Assembly: GCA_905250125.1 (NCBI GenBank) | Contig: CAJNOL010000147.1 | Span: 161,277 to 225,276 of the forward strand | Direction of reading: 5' to 3' | Source: Rotaria sordida | Taxonomy: Eukaryota > Rotifera > Eurotatoria > Philodinida > Philodinidae | Length of the DNA: 64,000 nucleotides | Shown: one piece after another, positions 12,461-24,586 of the stretch | Position numbering within the stretch: the stretch's first letter is position 1 | Layout of the letters: each line of letters starts with the position of its first letter | Made by a program: the position numbers and the translations under genes | The notes under the pieces: generated by a model | The model's database searches: none | Told to the model about the DNA's origin: nothing | Seen by the model: the letters and a program-made list of their open reading frames with translations, nothing else

Positions 12461-13600
12461 TCGTAATCAATTAGTTTCCTCCTTACTGAGATTACATACT
12501 ACATATTTGAATATAATGATGATGACAGTCATAAATGGAGGTCGATTAGATAAAAGAAAATTGTTTGAAAGAATGCATATTAATCATTTGTGTTGTAAAA
12601 AATGTAGTATACTACTTAGATTCTCTATTCGAAACATTACTTTTACTTATTTTTACAGAAGAATATCTTTCTATCAAAAACTATGCTCTCAACTTTTTCA
12701 TTTTGTACTTTGTTTTTGATAATTATTACGAAGAACAAGTGTTTTACAATTCAAGACACATCTACTTTAATGTCAAATATTATTTTTTTTTATACTGTAG
12801 TTTATATTGACATCTATACAAACACATTTTTATTGTCAATCTTTCGAGTCGGTCTAATTATTTCATAATAAGTTTGATTGTTCAAAATATTAGAAAGTTA
12901 TTATCAAACTGATTTAATGTCATTTTTCAAAGATGTCTCTCTCGATATATTTATTATATAATATAGTTGTATTGAAAATTCATTAGAAATAAATAATAAA
13001 AAGTAATATATTCGATTCTAATTGTTAGCTCGTTTCACGAGCTTATACTTGTTTACTTTATTTTATTCTAAAATGTCCTTGAAATTACGTACATATATAT
13101 ATATAACAATAGAGAAGAGAGAAAAAGGAGAAAAAGAAAGAGATATAACAATAACAGTGTTGGAAGAATAAAAGAAGAAAGAGAAAGAAGAGAGAGATAG
13201 CTGGATGATGAATCACCGCTAACACTAATCTAAAATAATTTATTAAAATAATTTTTGTTTCTATGAAACAATAAAGACAAAATTGAATGTGTGTTCTTAA
13301 TGTCACTGTCGTTGAGTCATTCTATTAAAATGACTTATTCATATTGTAAGTCAATATACAGAAAAGTCTTGCCATTAAGCTAATACATGATGTTCCACAT
13401 GACTTGGAAGTAGAACTGTAGTTACTCATTGATAAAAACTTATTCAATGTTTCTCTATGTGTACAATCTTTCTAATAAGCCAATAAGCATTCGCCGCTGA
13501 GTACAACTAAATGAAGCATGGCATCTATTATTAAACTATCAATGATAACGAGTTTAATTGTAACTTCTCGTGTAGCAGCTTTACTCGAATGATCCTGCTC
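12460..13600. repeat. Dispersed duplicate, copy 1 (partner at 32,568–33,395)
   Basis: The sequence from about 12,460 matches the one from 32,568 in the same orientation, with an offset of 20,111 bases through the best-conserved part (12,571 pairs with 32,682). It shares 'tgatgacagtcataaatgga' and an intact small frame. Copy 1 is interrupted at 13,023–13,224 by an insertion absent from copy 2. Matching resumes at 13,225 with 'ctaatctaaaataatttatt' and weakens beyond 13,340. Short plus-strand ORFs inside (12,387–12,868) are conserved in the partner only because the DNA is; they look non-coding. Confidence 0.8.
13023..13224. mobile_element. Solo-LTR-like insertion, 202 bp, with 5-bp target duplication
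   Basis: The insert begins TGTTAGC and ends GCTAACA, so its ends are a 7-base inverted repeat with the TG…CA of LTR elements. It is flanked on both sides by the 5-base duplication CTAAT (13,018–13,022 and 13,225–13,229). The paralogous site near 33,135 reads straight through with one CTAAT and no insert. Inside are a TATA-like (TA)n tract near 13,095 and an AATAAA near 13,168, as expected of an LTR, plus a small hairpin just inside the left end (gctcg/cgagc). The rest is purine-rich. There is no gag/pol, so this is either a solo LTR or a very small non-autonomous element. Confidence 0.75.
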
Positions 13601-13660
13601 TTTGAATATTACGAGGTACGTCGGAAGTTTGTAAATGATTTTAAAACTCATCGTTCTTGA
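13472..13660 (-). pseudogene. 3' remnant of a multi-TM gene (relative of 33.3–34.3 kb)
   Basis: A minus-strand frame ends IIDAMLHLVVLSGECLLAY then stop. The same C-terminus, TDVMFRLVLFSDECLLTY then stop, is found near 33.27–33.38 kb in the paralogous block. Agreement at protein level down to the stop codon suggests the real 3' end of a former gene. Upstream of this the frame is lost, and I cannot name the family. From 13,700 to 14,431 there is no other recognisable feature. Confidence 0.4.
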
Positions 13661-14431
13661 ATTCAACAAAAATAATCTCTTTGCAACTTTGGCAAACTGT
13701 TGGACCTACTTAATACTAAATAACTGCTAAGAATGACGCGGATAACTTTTAATATGGATGAAAAACTGTAACTACACTACCATGCACTATGTTACATATT
13801 TTCTCTTGATTATTGATTTTAAAACAAAGCAACTTTTCCGGTGTGACTGTCGGTGTATTTCCTAGTTCCAACCATATCCACGACCTTGGAAAATCGATAA
13901 GATAGTACATGATAGTGTTATTATCGCTCTTCATTTATAGTAATAGCTATTGATCTTAATCTTTATAGTTTTTTAGTACTAACTAGGTATAATAATCTGC
14001 GAAAGCTGCAAAGAGATTGCTTTTATTGAGTCCAAGAACTATGAGGCTTAAAATCGTTCCAAAAGTTTTGATGCGCCCTCTATATATACATATAATGATA
14101 TAGATATATGTTGCTATTTTCTATTTCCAATTGTCTTTCCGCTAGACTTAAGCATACCGACTAAAGATGAATTCTACATTTACATTTTCATAGTTTTAGC
14201 AAAGACTCGAACATTTTTTATTAAATTAATAACATTTATTCGTGTTTACATTCATCAGATAGCAACCGATCATGATTAATAGTTTATTGTCAAGAAAAGA
14301 TGTTGTGAACAATGTTCGCATAAGCAACCAAATACGTCGGTCACCATTAACAAACACTTTAAGTAATAGGAAGTGTGACTAAACAAAAAGCACGATTGAA
14401 ACTCGTTCTTAGTATTTTGATGAATCAACAT

Positions 14432-17400
14432 CTACATACGTGATCGATACGATGTTTGAGCTATGCATTCTTTTGTCATATCTGCATTAGGTACTCTATT
14501 TACCAACCATGTTTTCAATAGCTCTACTGGACACATTGCATTGGAACATGCTATTGATCGATAATTAGCAATAATCAATGACAGATAATAGACAGAGCTC
14601 AACTTACGTGGAAATTGAAGTTGCTGAGTCGTACGACTGTCTGTCGAATTCAAATATTCCATTTTTAAGGCATATGTATTATTTTCTATAGTAAAGAAGT
14701 TAATGATCACAAATTGAAGATCAAATACTATATTCACCGACCTTCCATATGATACAAATCAAAAAAGAGAGTACTACAATAGGGAGGATGTACATAATCG
14801 ATACCGAAAAATGACAATACTCCAGCAATAGTTGTATCATGCTAAAAAATTAAAAGAATAAAAATAAGAAAGAAGAATTTCAATGAATAAAATATACTCC
14901 TGAATAAATTTTTGCTTTTCGGCCACTTAATTTGTTGGTCATCAAGCTTTTAACATTGTCCATTATATCAGATATAATTGGACCTGAATAATTGAATTAT
15001 AAAGAACATGAATTTATCTTTACTTTGAATTCGAATCCTAACCTCCGCGTAACCGACTTGTTTCTGGCGACGAAAAACGATAAAAGAATGATAAATCACG
15101 AATATGTTTTAGTTGATCAAGAACAAATGAATTTGCCCATGATGGTTTGACGTTATACAAGTCCTTGATAGAAGGAAAACAAATTGTTAAGAATAAAAGA
15201 TGAGTAGATGCTACCTCAATGAGAATCACATCAGCAATTCTCAATGCGTCGAATAAATCATCGATTTTCGAACCTGTCCAAATCGTGAGCTGATCAAAGA
15301 ATTCCTTTTTTATTAATTAGTCATAATATAAATTATACTTGTTTCAATCAAAATAGATCTCTTAAATTGTTACCCGATATTGTCTGTTCAAGTTTTGCAA
15401 TTGTTCACTGTTTCTTAATTCGTTTAACAGTTCGACATAACGAGGACATGCACTGATACCAAGCAGCTAGAACAAAAATAGTATCAGTTCGTTAGAAAAC
15501 AAAATAAGACAATAAATTTTGTGGGATGTCAAAGGAAGAATATGAAAAATCTTTTCAATTCTATTGGATAGGAATATTTATTTGATGTAACTAAAACTAT
15601 CGATTTCTTGTAATTCTAATTTAAGCATTCGGCTGAAATGATATAGAAAAATATTTGGCAAAATCAGTAAAATTCGAGTAAAACTCAATCACAGCATCGA
15701 TTTGTGAAGAAATATTAGATACACAATATACTATCTAACAAAAGTTATGATTCGACTTGACACTGGAACATCATAAAAATTCTCAACAACAAGACAAGAC
15801 TCGTTCTAAATTGATCAAAGATAGATAGGCGTGCTAATTAACTTTACTTCCAGTATAAGAAGCCCATCTATCCTATAGTCTGATCCGAGAAAAAAATGGT
15901 AGAAGTTCCAGCACTATATATAAGTTTGTAGCTTCTGTTTTGTTGCAGAATATTCCTTTGTGTTAGTAGACAGTGAAAGATCTGTTGTGGTATGATACAT
16001 AGAACATTAAAATACTAAATAGAGAAAACGAAATACACATGCAATAGGCACATTAGCATCTGTGCAGACGTACCGAGAGAAAAAGAAACACTTTCTAACT
16101 TTTAGAAAAGAGAAAGCGAAAAATAAAATAATTTATTTCTGCAGAAAGAATTCAATTTATATTGATTCGTGTAGGTATAGTCAAACGATAGTAAATTGTA
16201 GAAGAATTCTATGAATAAAATAAATCTCAAAGCAAATTAAAAAATATTTTTCTGCAAAATCATATTCTTTAAGTTCGTCAAACGTTGAAAAATAGGATCT
16301 TGACAAAGTCTTACAGAATATTGGCTCATTTAATGTCAATCATTAATACTTATTCTTTTTTTCTGTATTTAGCATCAACAATTGACGTTAAGAGTATTGT
16401 ATCATCATAGAATCTAGGAGATTTTAGAGTTGCAACAACAGGCTCCTATATCGATCTTGATTTCTTCCGAACAAGCAATTTCTTGCGATTGATCATGTAT
16501 TGCATACTTTCTTATTTTAAAAAAAATTATTAGAAATATGAAACAATAGTCAAAACCATAATAGAACCTGGAACTTTTCTGATGTAAGCAGATGGAAAAG
16601 ACAGATCTTTCAAGATTTTCGTCGTATGCAAGATGATCTCCTTAACTAAAAAATCGGTTTCAATCTTTGTGATAACAGAAGAAATAAGTTTGATAGCTTA
16701 ATTATTATTCACGAAAGCAAAAGTCGAAATAGTTCGACTTTATTGGCAACGATGTAGTACAACTTAATCTTTTTGAGAACTAAACACAAAAAATTAATGC
16801 CATGCATTACAGGAAAAATAGTATCTTTCTGAAAGTGTTATATATATGTATATTAAAACTAAAAATTTACTTGAAATAAAAAGACTCATACTACGCACAT
16901 GATCATCAGCGCTTGGTACTGTATGTACGGGTATTGGCTGCCAAGGTAGATATTGTGGCCACTCATCATCGTCTAGTTCTCGCAGTATTGCCTCTAACTT
17001 GTTTTTAGATGTAGGATAAAGTCCGAGTAAATTTGAATAAGCCGACATGAGAGTTCGGTCAAGGTCTGAACTTCGAACAGTAACCTAAAAAAATTGTAAA
17101 TTTCGCTTGTCTTTCATGGTCGCTTACTAACTTCAGCAGCAACGTAGGTCAAATTGAGCAATTCAGAATATCGTTCCCGTAAATATTGTCCTAGTCGAAC
17201 TTGTTGAAGTTGACCTCGATGCGTCAACTGACCAAGACCATTAGGCCAATAGGAAGGACTACTGTTGCTTGTCGGATATAGACTTATTGGAGAACGATCT
17301 CCATGACGATAGATCTTTCAAAAAAAAATGTACTCTGGGCTTAAAATATTCTTCAAGGTAGCACGTATTACGTACAATGTGGGTACCCACAAGTTTACCT

Positions 17401-17463
17401 CGTGTTTGTAAACATTCAACATTACCGCTCAATATTAGCAGACTGAGAACCACGTATAACATC
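14432..17463 (-). CDS. Secreted histidine acid phosphatase (prostatic/lysosomal type)
   Basis: Hydrolyses phosphate monoesters through a phospho-histidine intermediate. The first exon (from 17,463) gives a hydrophobic signal peptide, MMLYVVLSLLILSGNVECL. The next exon carries the catalytic YRHGDRSP, and the following one VRSSDLDRTLMSA. After a ~1.4-kb intron come ACPRYVELLNELRN (about 15,470), then a long exon from about 15,290 to 15,042 and one ending KAKIYS (about 14,900). The proton-donor motif HDTTIAGVLSFFGIDY lies near 14,840. The frame then crosses two short introns (about 14,749–14,694 and 14,615–14,560) into MEYLNST and CSNAMCPVELLKTW, the expected disulfide-bearing C-terminus. Both active-site motifs are intact and the length (~390 residues) is normal. 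No C-terminal TM segment is seen, so the product is probably secreted or lumenal rather than anchored. The segment before the LTIWTGSKIDDLF exon seems a few residues short compared with vertebrate members. Confidence 0.88.
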
Positions 17464-17465
17464 AT

Positions 17466-18180
17466 GTCTATTTTGACGAAAGCAAAACAGTAAGCTCTTC
17501 TATTTTATTTTGTCAAAAGATTAGCATTGACAGCTGTAAAAAGAAGGTAAATAACAACAATACTGGTTACCTTTGTTGTTAAAATGTCATTTTTGTGTTC
17601 GAATTTTCATTCTCTTCTATGTATAGGCATGTATCCAGGATTTTTTTTGCGAGATGATCATCTATCTTTCTCCAGGTATATGTATTTCTGGATGACATAC
17701 TGTAAATGTGTAATTTTAAGTCGCTTCTTAATACACATCAAAATATCTAAAACGAAGATTCGAAAAGGAGTATGATGAATAGATATGTATTCACACTCAT
17801 CATTGGAGTTATATGTTGTACAAAGAATATAATTCAGTCAAGATGACATTTATTTTTCTCAATACTGGTGATTTTGCCTTATTTTGAATCATATTGACTG
17901 TCTAGAATCTCTTCAATATTGTATATATTCTGAAAATTTTTATTTCATCCCAAGATGTGGACAATTTGTTGGCAATATTTAATTCTACATGTCTTTATTC
18001 CGATTTCGATGATATATGGTCTCTCAGAAGTGTCGAATGAAAATGTACTAAACAATAAGCATTGGACTACTTTGGTATTTGAGGATATAGAATGTATAAC
18101 TAGAGTGTGATTAGTAGAATATGAGTGAGAATCTTCTCTTCACACTCACCTTTAACAAGCATTTCTCATTTTGTGAGCAA
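17466..18180. other. Intergenic
   Basis: Upstream of the phosphatase start, presumably including its promoter. I see no exon-like stretch; the plus ORF at 17,584–17,775 has no recognisable features. Confidence 0.4.
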
Positions 18181-19230
18181 TATTTTGATCCTTGCATATT
18201 CATCATGGAAATGGTTTCTTACCATCATTCAAATGATAGAGTGAAATAGGACAGGTCGCAGATCATCTGACTTCTAACATTCTCCAGTATAGGCTAATGC
18301 CAAATTCGCAATAGATAAAATGACGACGAATCCATTAAAGGAATTTAGCGTGCCAACATTCGCTTTGATTTTGTCGAATAGTTTTACAAATAAGCCATTG
18401 TTCATAATATAATTTCATAATCCAATCGATCTTCAGTTTAAGACTTTCTTGTGCCAATTCGTTACTCAAATTGATAATGAAGAGGCGAAATGCATACAGA
18501 AGCTAAAAATCATTGGTTTCAGAAGCTTTAGTTAAGAGTTCGTCGAGAAAGCACTCATCCCCGTACCATTCGATATCATCTTCTGACTAATAAATCAGTC
18601 GACATTTTTTAATCTTTTGCATTATTTCTCTAATTGGTGAGATAAAATTCGGTGCACTTGTCGAACATCTCTTGTTTGAATTGTTTGTCTTGAAATAAGC
18701 TCACCAGCATCGGAATGAATAGCTGATATGAAAGAAAAAGCCGACTATCTTAGAAAGCTCCGTATTCACTTATATTTTCGATCAAACAAAATGCATCTCA
18801 TCGATCCGTCTCTGACAAGAAGAATTTTATTTTGAATCAATTCTAGTACATTCTCTTGATCGGTAAAACACTCGATGATTCTTTCGTCGTTGTCTATTAA
18901 CAATTGATCAATTTATTGATGAAGAGAGAAAATGAAAACGACGGTTACCATGCTTAAAAAATAGATCTGTAAGATCATCGTTCGAGTAATAGTATTCGAG
19001 ACGATAAGACGTTGTGGCTTATTTTTGGCTGATTTCATAAAGTTGACGCATCAATAAGAATCATTATAAATCTTGGAGACCAGATTGCAACCGAAAAGTA
19101 TCGTCTATGTGCACAAGAACGCCTCTGTAGCAACAAAATCAGTGTCTAGGTAGATCAATCAAATATCTTCTTCGTTGTCAATAATGTTTTCAAATTGACG
19201 ATTCTGATGGCAATTACGCCACGAGTTACC
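18180..19230 (-). pseudogene. Decayed minus-strand coding relic, family unknown
   Basis: No frame is open for long, but several minus-strand stretches read like protein: SNELAQESLKLKIDWIMKLY (about 18,450), RQVHRILSHQLEK (about 18,640), LLIDNDERIIECF and NKILLVRDGSMRCILFDRKY (about 18,780–18,900), and MATGNSWRNCHQNRQF (about 19,230). They are separated by stops and frame changes. GC content is a little higher than in the surrounding DNA. I cannot name the parent family. An old, inactivated gene is the best explanation, with weak support. Confidence 0.3.
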
Positions 19231-22200
19231 AGTAGCCATCTAACGAATAGATAATTATACAGCGGTTTTTCCTGGATTTCTAGTGCACAACCATATAGTG
19301 TGTTTCGAACTACTTTCTCAGCATGCGAAGATATGGTTTCTATACACTATACATACTAGTTGCCAAGTCGACTTCAGTGAAGACATCTATGCATACTGGG
19401 CACAAGAGAAAATAGGACTAGGAAGAGAGCGCAGAATTTATTGAAATACTTCATCTGTTGAGTTATTTAGTGTATATTAGTGCTATATCAATTGTTAAAT
19501 ATTGTTTCTCTTTTGCTTGCGACTTTTATGAATCTTTTATCGGAAATAATATTATTTCCTTTGATACTTTTCATACATTATATAATACTTGTGGATACCA
19601 TCATTTGATTACATGATACCAAAACTAATATTAATACACGCTACTCTTTTTTCACGGCTCATGTCGGCCTTATAACCATTGTGAATTTGTTCTCTGAAGG
19701 CAACAAGCAAAGAATTCTTAAGTGATTAAAATATTCGTTAAACTGTTTACATTCTTGCTGATAAATTTGTATTTCATAAAAAATAAAAGATTTACCGCCG
19801 ATAACTAATTTTCATTGCACGATGAGTGTGATGGTCACAATGAAAATGTAGCCTTCCCTACATGCCAAGTGCACGATAATATGATGTTCGATCCGATTGG
19901 TGATGATTCTTTAACATAGGAAAGTTGAACAATGAGAAGAGTAAGCGAGAAAAAGCGCCTTTCCGATTATAGAATGCACACTCATCTTTCTTTCACCTCC
20001 CCGATGAATCAACAGAATTCTTCTCGGGTTAGACAACGGTGAGGTTTCCTTTGGAGGAGTTTCTTGGAAGCAGCGAGATTCTTTATAGAAGTATGCAAAT
20101 TAAACGAAAAAAATCATTTCGATGAGAGTAAAAATTTCGGCTTATGAGAAGAGCTGGGTATTTGTTTAAAGTCTGGCAGAATAATTTTTGTTTATGAGGG
20201 TTTTCAGATCAAAAGATCTCATTTTCATACAATAAAAGTATGTGTCTAAAGATAGCAACAACAGTAATCTACTCATTGCTAATTCGCATACTTGTTCTCC
20301 TTTGACCCTTTTTTTTGTAGATTTCAGTTAGTGTAAACCCAACATGTTTCAGAACAAATTCGAAAAATGTTCAAGTAAGACAAAAACTAACTCATTGAAA
20401 TATTTTAAAGAAAAGATCCATCATAAAACTTGCTTTCAATCTTGTATTTTGTCACAGTGAGCAATGAACAACGACCTTCTACATAGTTTACCATTGGTTT
20501 GTCTGCAGACGTTACTGATTTTCATAATATCAAAGATGTTATCAAACAGTTTTTTCTATGTTTTAGGTCTATGCTCTTTCACTTCGCATACAACCGTTGT
20601 TTTCTCACTAAAGTTTCTTTACTACTGCAGTATCTATTTTATTGTTGATTAACCTTGAGAAACGGGAGAAGTAGCATTGCTGCCACCCTCGGCGTACAAT
20701 GTTCACTACACTACTTCATTACTCCAGTTCTGTCTGTTTCACACAGAACATGAGCTTATATACGAGAGATGGAAAGAGGAAGGAGAGAGAAGTAAGAAGA
20801 GAGAAAAAAATTGAATAGAGGACGAAGTGAGCAGGCAGTTATTATCGGTCATGAAGTTAGAGCGTCTAGTTGCATATTGACCGAATGATCTTACATCATT
20901 AAACCGATAGAAGATGAATATATATGATACCCTTATTTTTGGTTTAAGCTGAATTTTATTGTAACACTCGTAAGCGCTTACAAAAAAAAAAGAGAGGAGA
21001 AAGTAAATGAAAGAAGGAGAGTAAGGAAACGTATTAGTGTAACAATTATAGAGCAGGGAGAGAAAGAATGGGATACAAGATATGGAACAAGAGACAGAAA
21101 AAGAAATAGTAAATAAACAGCTACAACAACAAATTTGAACAAGGTGCTAAGAATCTAAGGAGCTAAGAATGATGCCCTTATTGTTGGCACAATGAACCTG
21201 TACGAATTTCTAAAAAATCCATGTTGTGTATTCTACAGCATCGCATTCCACAAAAGAAAATCTTTGACAAGTCACAATCTCTTATCGAGTTTGGCTTATT
21301 TTTGTAACTATTGAGAAATATTTCGAGTTTAATTTATTTTTGATGAAGTAAAATGTCTTACACTATACAGCTATGATGCATGTAACTTACAGCATGTTTT
21401 TCGAAAATCATACAAAGTTATATTTCTCTATTGAAGATAGTGATAATTGCTTAAAGTAGTATTTAACATCATTCTGATTACTATAACTTCTATCACAAAA
21501 ATTTTGTCTCTGTTTTCAAAACCGAATGAATATCGATAGGAGATTCTCGTTTCAAGAATTTCACATAAAGCTCGACTTGTTTTTCATCGATAGTCAAAGA
21601 GTCTTCGAAAATAAAATTAAGATGAATATTCCTGAGATAGGTTCTCGCTCAAACTATCTATCGACTACGTTAATGAAAAGTAAATATTCAGTCTTGGATT
21701 CTAAGATCATTATTTAATATATTCTCTTTGGCATATGATTGATTTTCATTGAGCAATGTTTTAATCGTTAGGACGAGAATCAATTTTGAGAATGTATCTC
21801 ATTTCATTAGATCAGCGATAAATAGTCTTTAAACTCGATCATTTATTTCGGATAGACGACTAGATGTGTTCTGTCAAACAATTATCGTAGTAACAACGGA
21901 AAAGTTCATCTCCCGGATACCGATCATTAGGTCGCAAAGATTTTTTTGATAAAGGACTTACGCATGCATTTCTTCAAAGAACTCGACGAATCGTTTCTTT
22001 TCTTATCGATGCATCAATAGAGATGAAAATCATATAGAAAATTTTCCTATTCAACCGACTGTCTTTGATCGTTCTCCAATATTTAGAATGTGAACAAGAT
22101 CACTGAACAACGATTGTCTTTCTGTAGTCTCTACTTTTTCTTTGCAATACATTGGTTTCAGTTAAAGTGTTCTATTTTACATGAAATATATACGAGGATG

Positions 22201-22379
22201 CTTCTTCTCCAAAGACATGATCCAGTATGATAGGAAATGCAAATTCATCATGAAGATCTTTTCGAAAATCACGAATAGTTCTACGTATCATCAATTTTTT
22301 ATGTGAATTATTTGAGAGAAGTTCGAGATGGTGTAGGCATGTAAATGAAGAAAGGACTTAAGCTCATCGGTATCCTCAT
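19231..22379. other. Gene-poor DNA with possible further coding relics
   Basis: Mostly featureless. Purine-rich tracts lie at 20,770–20,830 and 20,985–21,110. Around 21,860–21,990 the minus strand reads SPLSKKSLRPNDRYPGDELF and CYYDNCLTEHI between stops, again like a decayed exon. No RNA gene or inverted repeat was recognised. The upstream exons of the second receptor copy would be expected here but are not recognisable. Confidence 0.35.
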
Positions 22380-22384
22380 CAAAA

Positions 22385-23091
22385 TATTCCATTTAATGGT
22401 ACAATTTCTCGAATAGTATCCGTATTAATTGTTTATTTTCTCGAACGGATAATACTCAATTAAAACATGAATCATTTACACAGTTTAAAATTGAATCGTC
22501 AAGTAATTAATAGACCGATTATCTTTTGTTTTAAGATTATTCAATAGTGTCTATATGAATAAGAGTAAATTAGATGATTATATCAAGAATATTTCGAGTT
22601 GAAGATTAGTTCACTTAAAATTATCTGTAATTCTTTTATAAATAACTTCATTTTTGTTGTTAAGATCTTCTCTTACTCATACTCAGTAAAATCAATGACC
22701 AATGTTGTATATGTATCGAGTTTGACACTAAACAACTTGGTCATCTATCTATCCTTATATTTTGTCTCGGACAAGTAAATTTTTTTTAAAATTATATATT
22801 CGTAAGATTGTTTTTTTCTGATGAAATTATTAGGCAGCACGAGTAACATCGAAATGTGATAAATTTCACTGTATTAGTCTTGCAATGCGTGTCTATGGTT
22901 ATCATACGAGTTCTACTGATCTTGATGGGTTTCTATTATTTCTTTCATCAGCAAAATTACATGCAAAATTATTTGGATTAACTGTTCGACCGGGTAAAAT
23001 TATCTCCATACTCGTAACAACTATTATTGTTGTATGTGTTATTCTTCTTCAAACAAATATTATTCACAGTTCAAGTTTTTTTATTCAATGA
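22385..23091 (+). pseudogene. Partial second copy of the gustatory-receptor-like gene
   Basis: The final exon (22,837–23,091) is open and almost identical to that of the first copy, from AARVTSKCDKF through LHAKLFGLTVRPGK to the stop, with small changes only. The two preceding exons survive only as relics: a stretch at 22,385–22,460 still aligns with NGAVSRMMSILVVYYLER, and one near 22,740–22,775 with ILILCLAQ. They contain stops and lack usable junctions, and the five 5' exons are missing. The gene is broken. Its tail-to-tail position with innexin B (70 bases between stops) is preserved. Confidence 0.75.
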
Positions 23092-23161
23092 TAGATAGTG
23101 TTGTTTCTTTTTCAAAAAAAATTAAAATAAAACGTGTCTTTTAAGAAAAAAAGATGATTTA

Positions 23162-24586
23162 CTAACAAATCAATGAACAAAGATGACTTCGTTTAGAATC
23201 ATTATCTTTTTTAGTATAGTCATCATCGTAAATAATTTTTGTTGTTGTTGTCGTTTTATTGGGATATCTTTTGAGGAATTTCTCTGTATATAAACGATGA
23301 ACAATTTCTGCTGCAACATAATCCGAAGTATTTTCTTTAATTAATGATAAAATAAAGAAACCATCAGCTTCAAGATAATCATTAGTAAATGCAAGAATTT
23401 TTGATTGATCATTCATTTCATTTGTTAATGGATACTTTTTTGAATGAAGACGTTTATAAATGAAATCAAGACGATATTGTGGAGTAATGACATATAACCA
23501 TAAAAAAAAATCACAAATATTTAGTGAAATAACAATAGCATACCAAAAGTAAAGAAATGTAAACATTTGTTGATGAAATAAATTAAGTTTTAAAACACAT
23601 GGAACAGTATAATCATGAGAACGTCTTGGATGACCAAATTCACGAATAGTAAAATCACATAATGTTGTCTTTGGAAATAAACGTGATTCTGTATCCCAAT
23701 GCATACCTAGATAAATCAAATAAATTTTTTCTTATTACAAAAGAGAAATGTTTAATTTGGTTTGTTTTACCTCGAAAAAAACGATCAAGTACTTGTATAC
23801 CATAAAAAGCAAAATTAGAACCTAACATTATACTTAAAAGAAGTATTTGAAATAAAGATACACCTATATACATTAATTTTGTTGTCATATATAAAACAAC
23901 AAGATAATTTCCAAGATATTTTCCTGTTATACACCATCTAGTTATTAAAATTCGTTGAATTATATTTAAATGAATACGTGCTTCGCTTAATTGTCGATGA
24001 TCATCACAATATTGATCAATACTATCAACAATATAATCTAGACACATTTGACGATGTGTTGCATCTGTTGTTGGTAATTTATAATCAAAAGACGATTCAA
24101 CAAGATCAGATACTTGTATTCCACTTTTTAATCCAAATGTATTCCATGATATACGTGGTATATAGAATAAAAATGCTTTAACTAATAAAATAAATGGAAC
24201 CCATTGGTAAAATAATATTTCACTTTCTTTTTTAACAGTAAGTGATTGTGGTGTTTTATCTGTATGTTCAACATAGTAAGTATTTTGAACAAAACATACC
24301 GATCGAACATATTCATCATAGTTTGGTGTAAAGAATGCTGGTACCTATTTGAAACAAAAAGAAAATAAATAATGTCAATCAAAAATAAGAGATGAAACAT
24401 ATTAAATGCAAAGAATTTTACCCAACATCTGATCTGTTCTGCATAAAGACGATTTGTATTAATTATTGCAAAAACAACTAAAATTCCAACAGTATATCGA
24501 TAGTTGAGTCGATCTGATATACAATCATCATTTCGTTTGCCAAGCACTATAGACGAAACTTGACCCATCAATGAATGAAAATCCAT
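23162..24586 (-). CDS. Innexin, copy B
   Basis: Intact paralogue of the innexin at 7.6–9.1 kb. It has the same three-exon structure (24,586–24,422, 24,344–23,771, 23,706–23,162), the same splice phases and 427 residues. The YYQW signature, four TM segments and the two-plus-two extracellular cysteines are all present. Differences are mostly conservative, with a small cluster in extracellular loop 2 (PHNLFNQQ becomes KLNLFHQQ). The 427-codon frame is kept although the neighbouring duplicated receptor has decayed, so I infer purifying selection or recent gene conversion. It probably oligomerises in channels like copy A, possibly together with it. Confidence 0.94.

Noticed and set aside
12387-12921. 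Overlapping plus-strand ORFs conserved near 32,646–32,979
   Set aside because: Conserved as part of a duplicated non-coding block; low-complexity hydrophobic composition, and the frames differ in start and length between copies.
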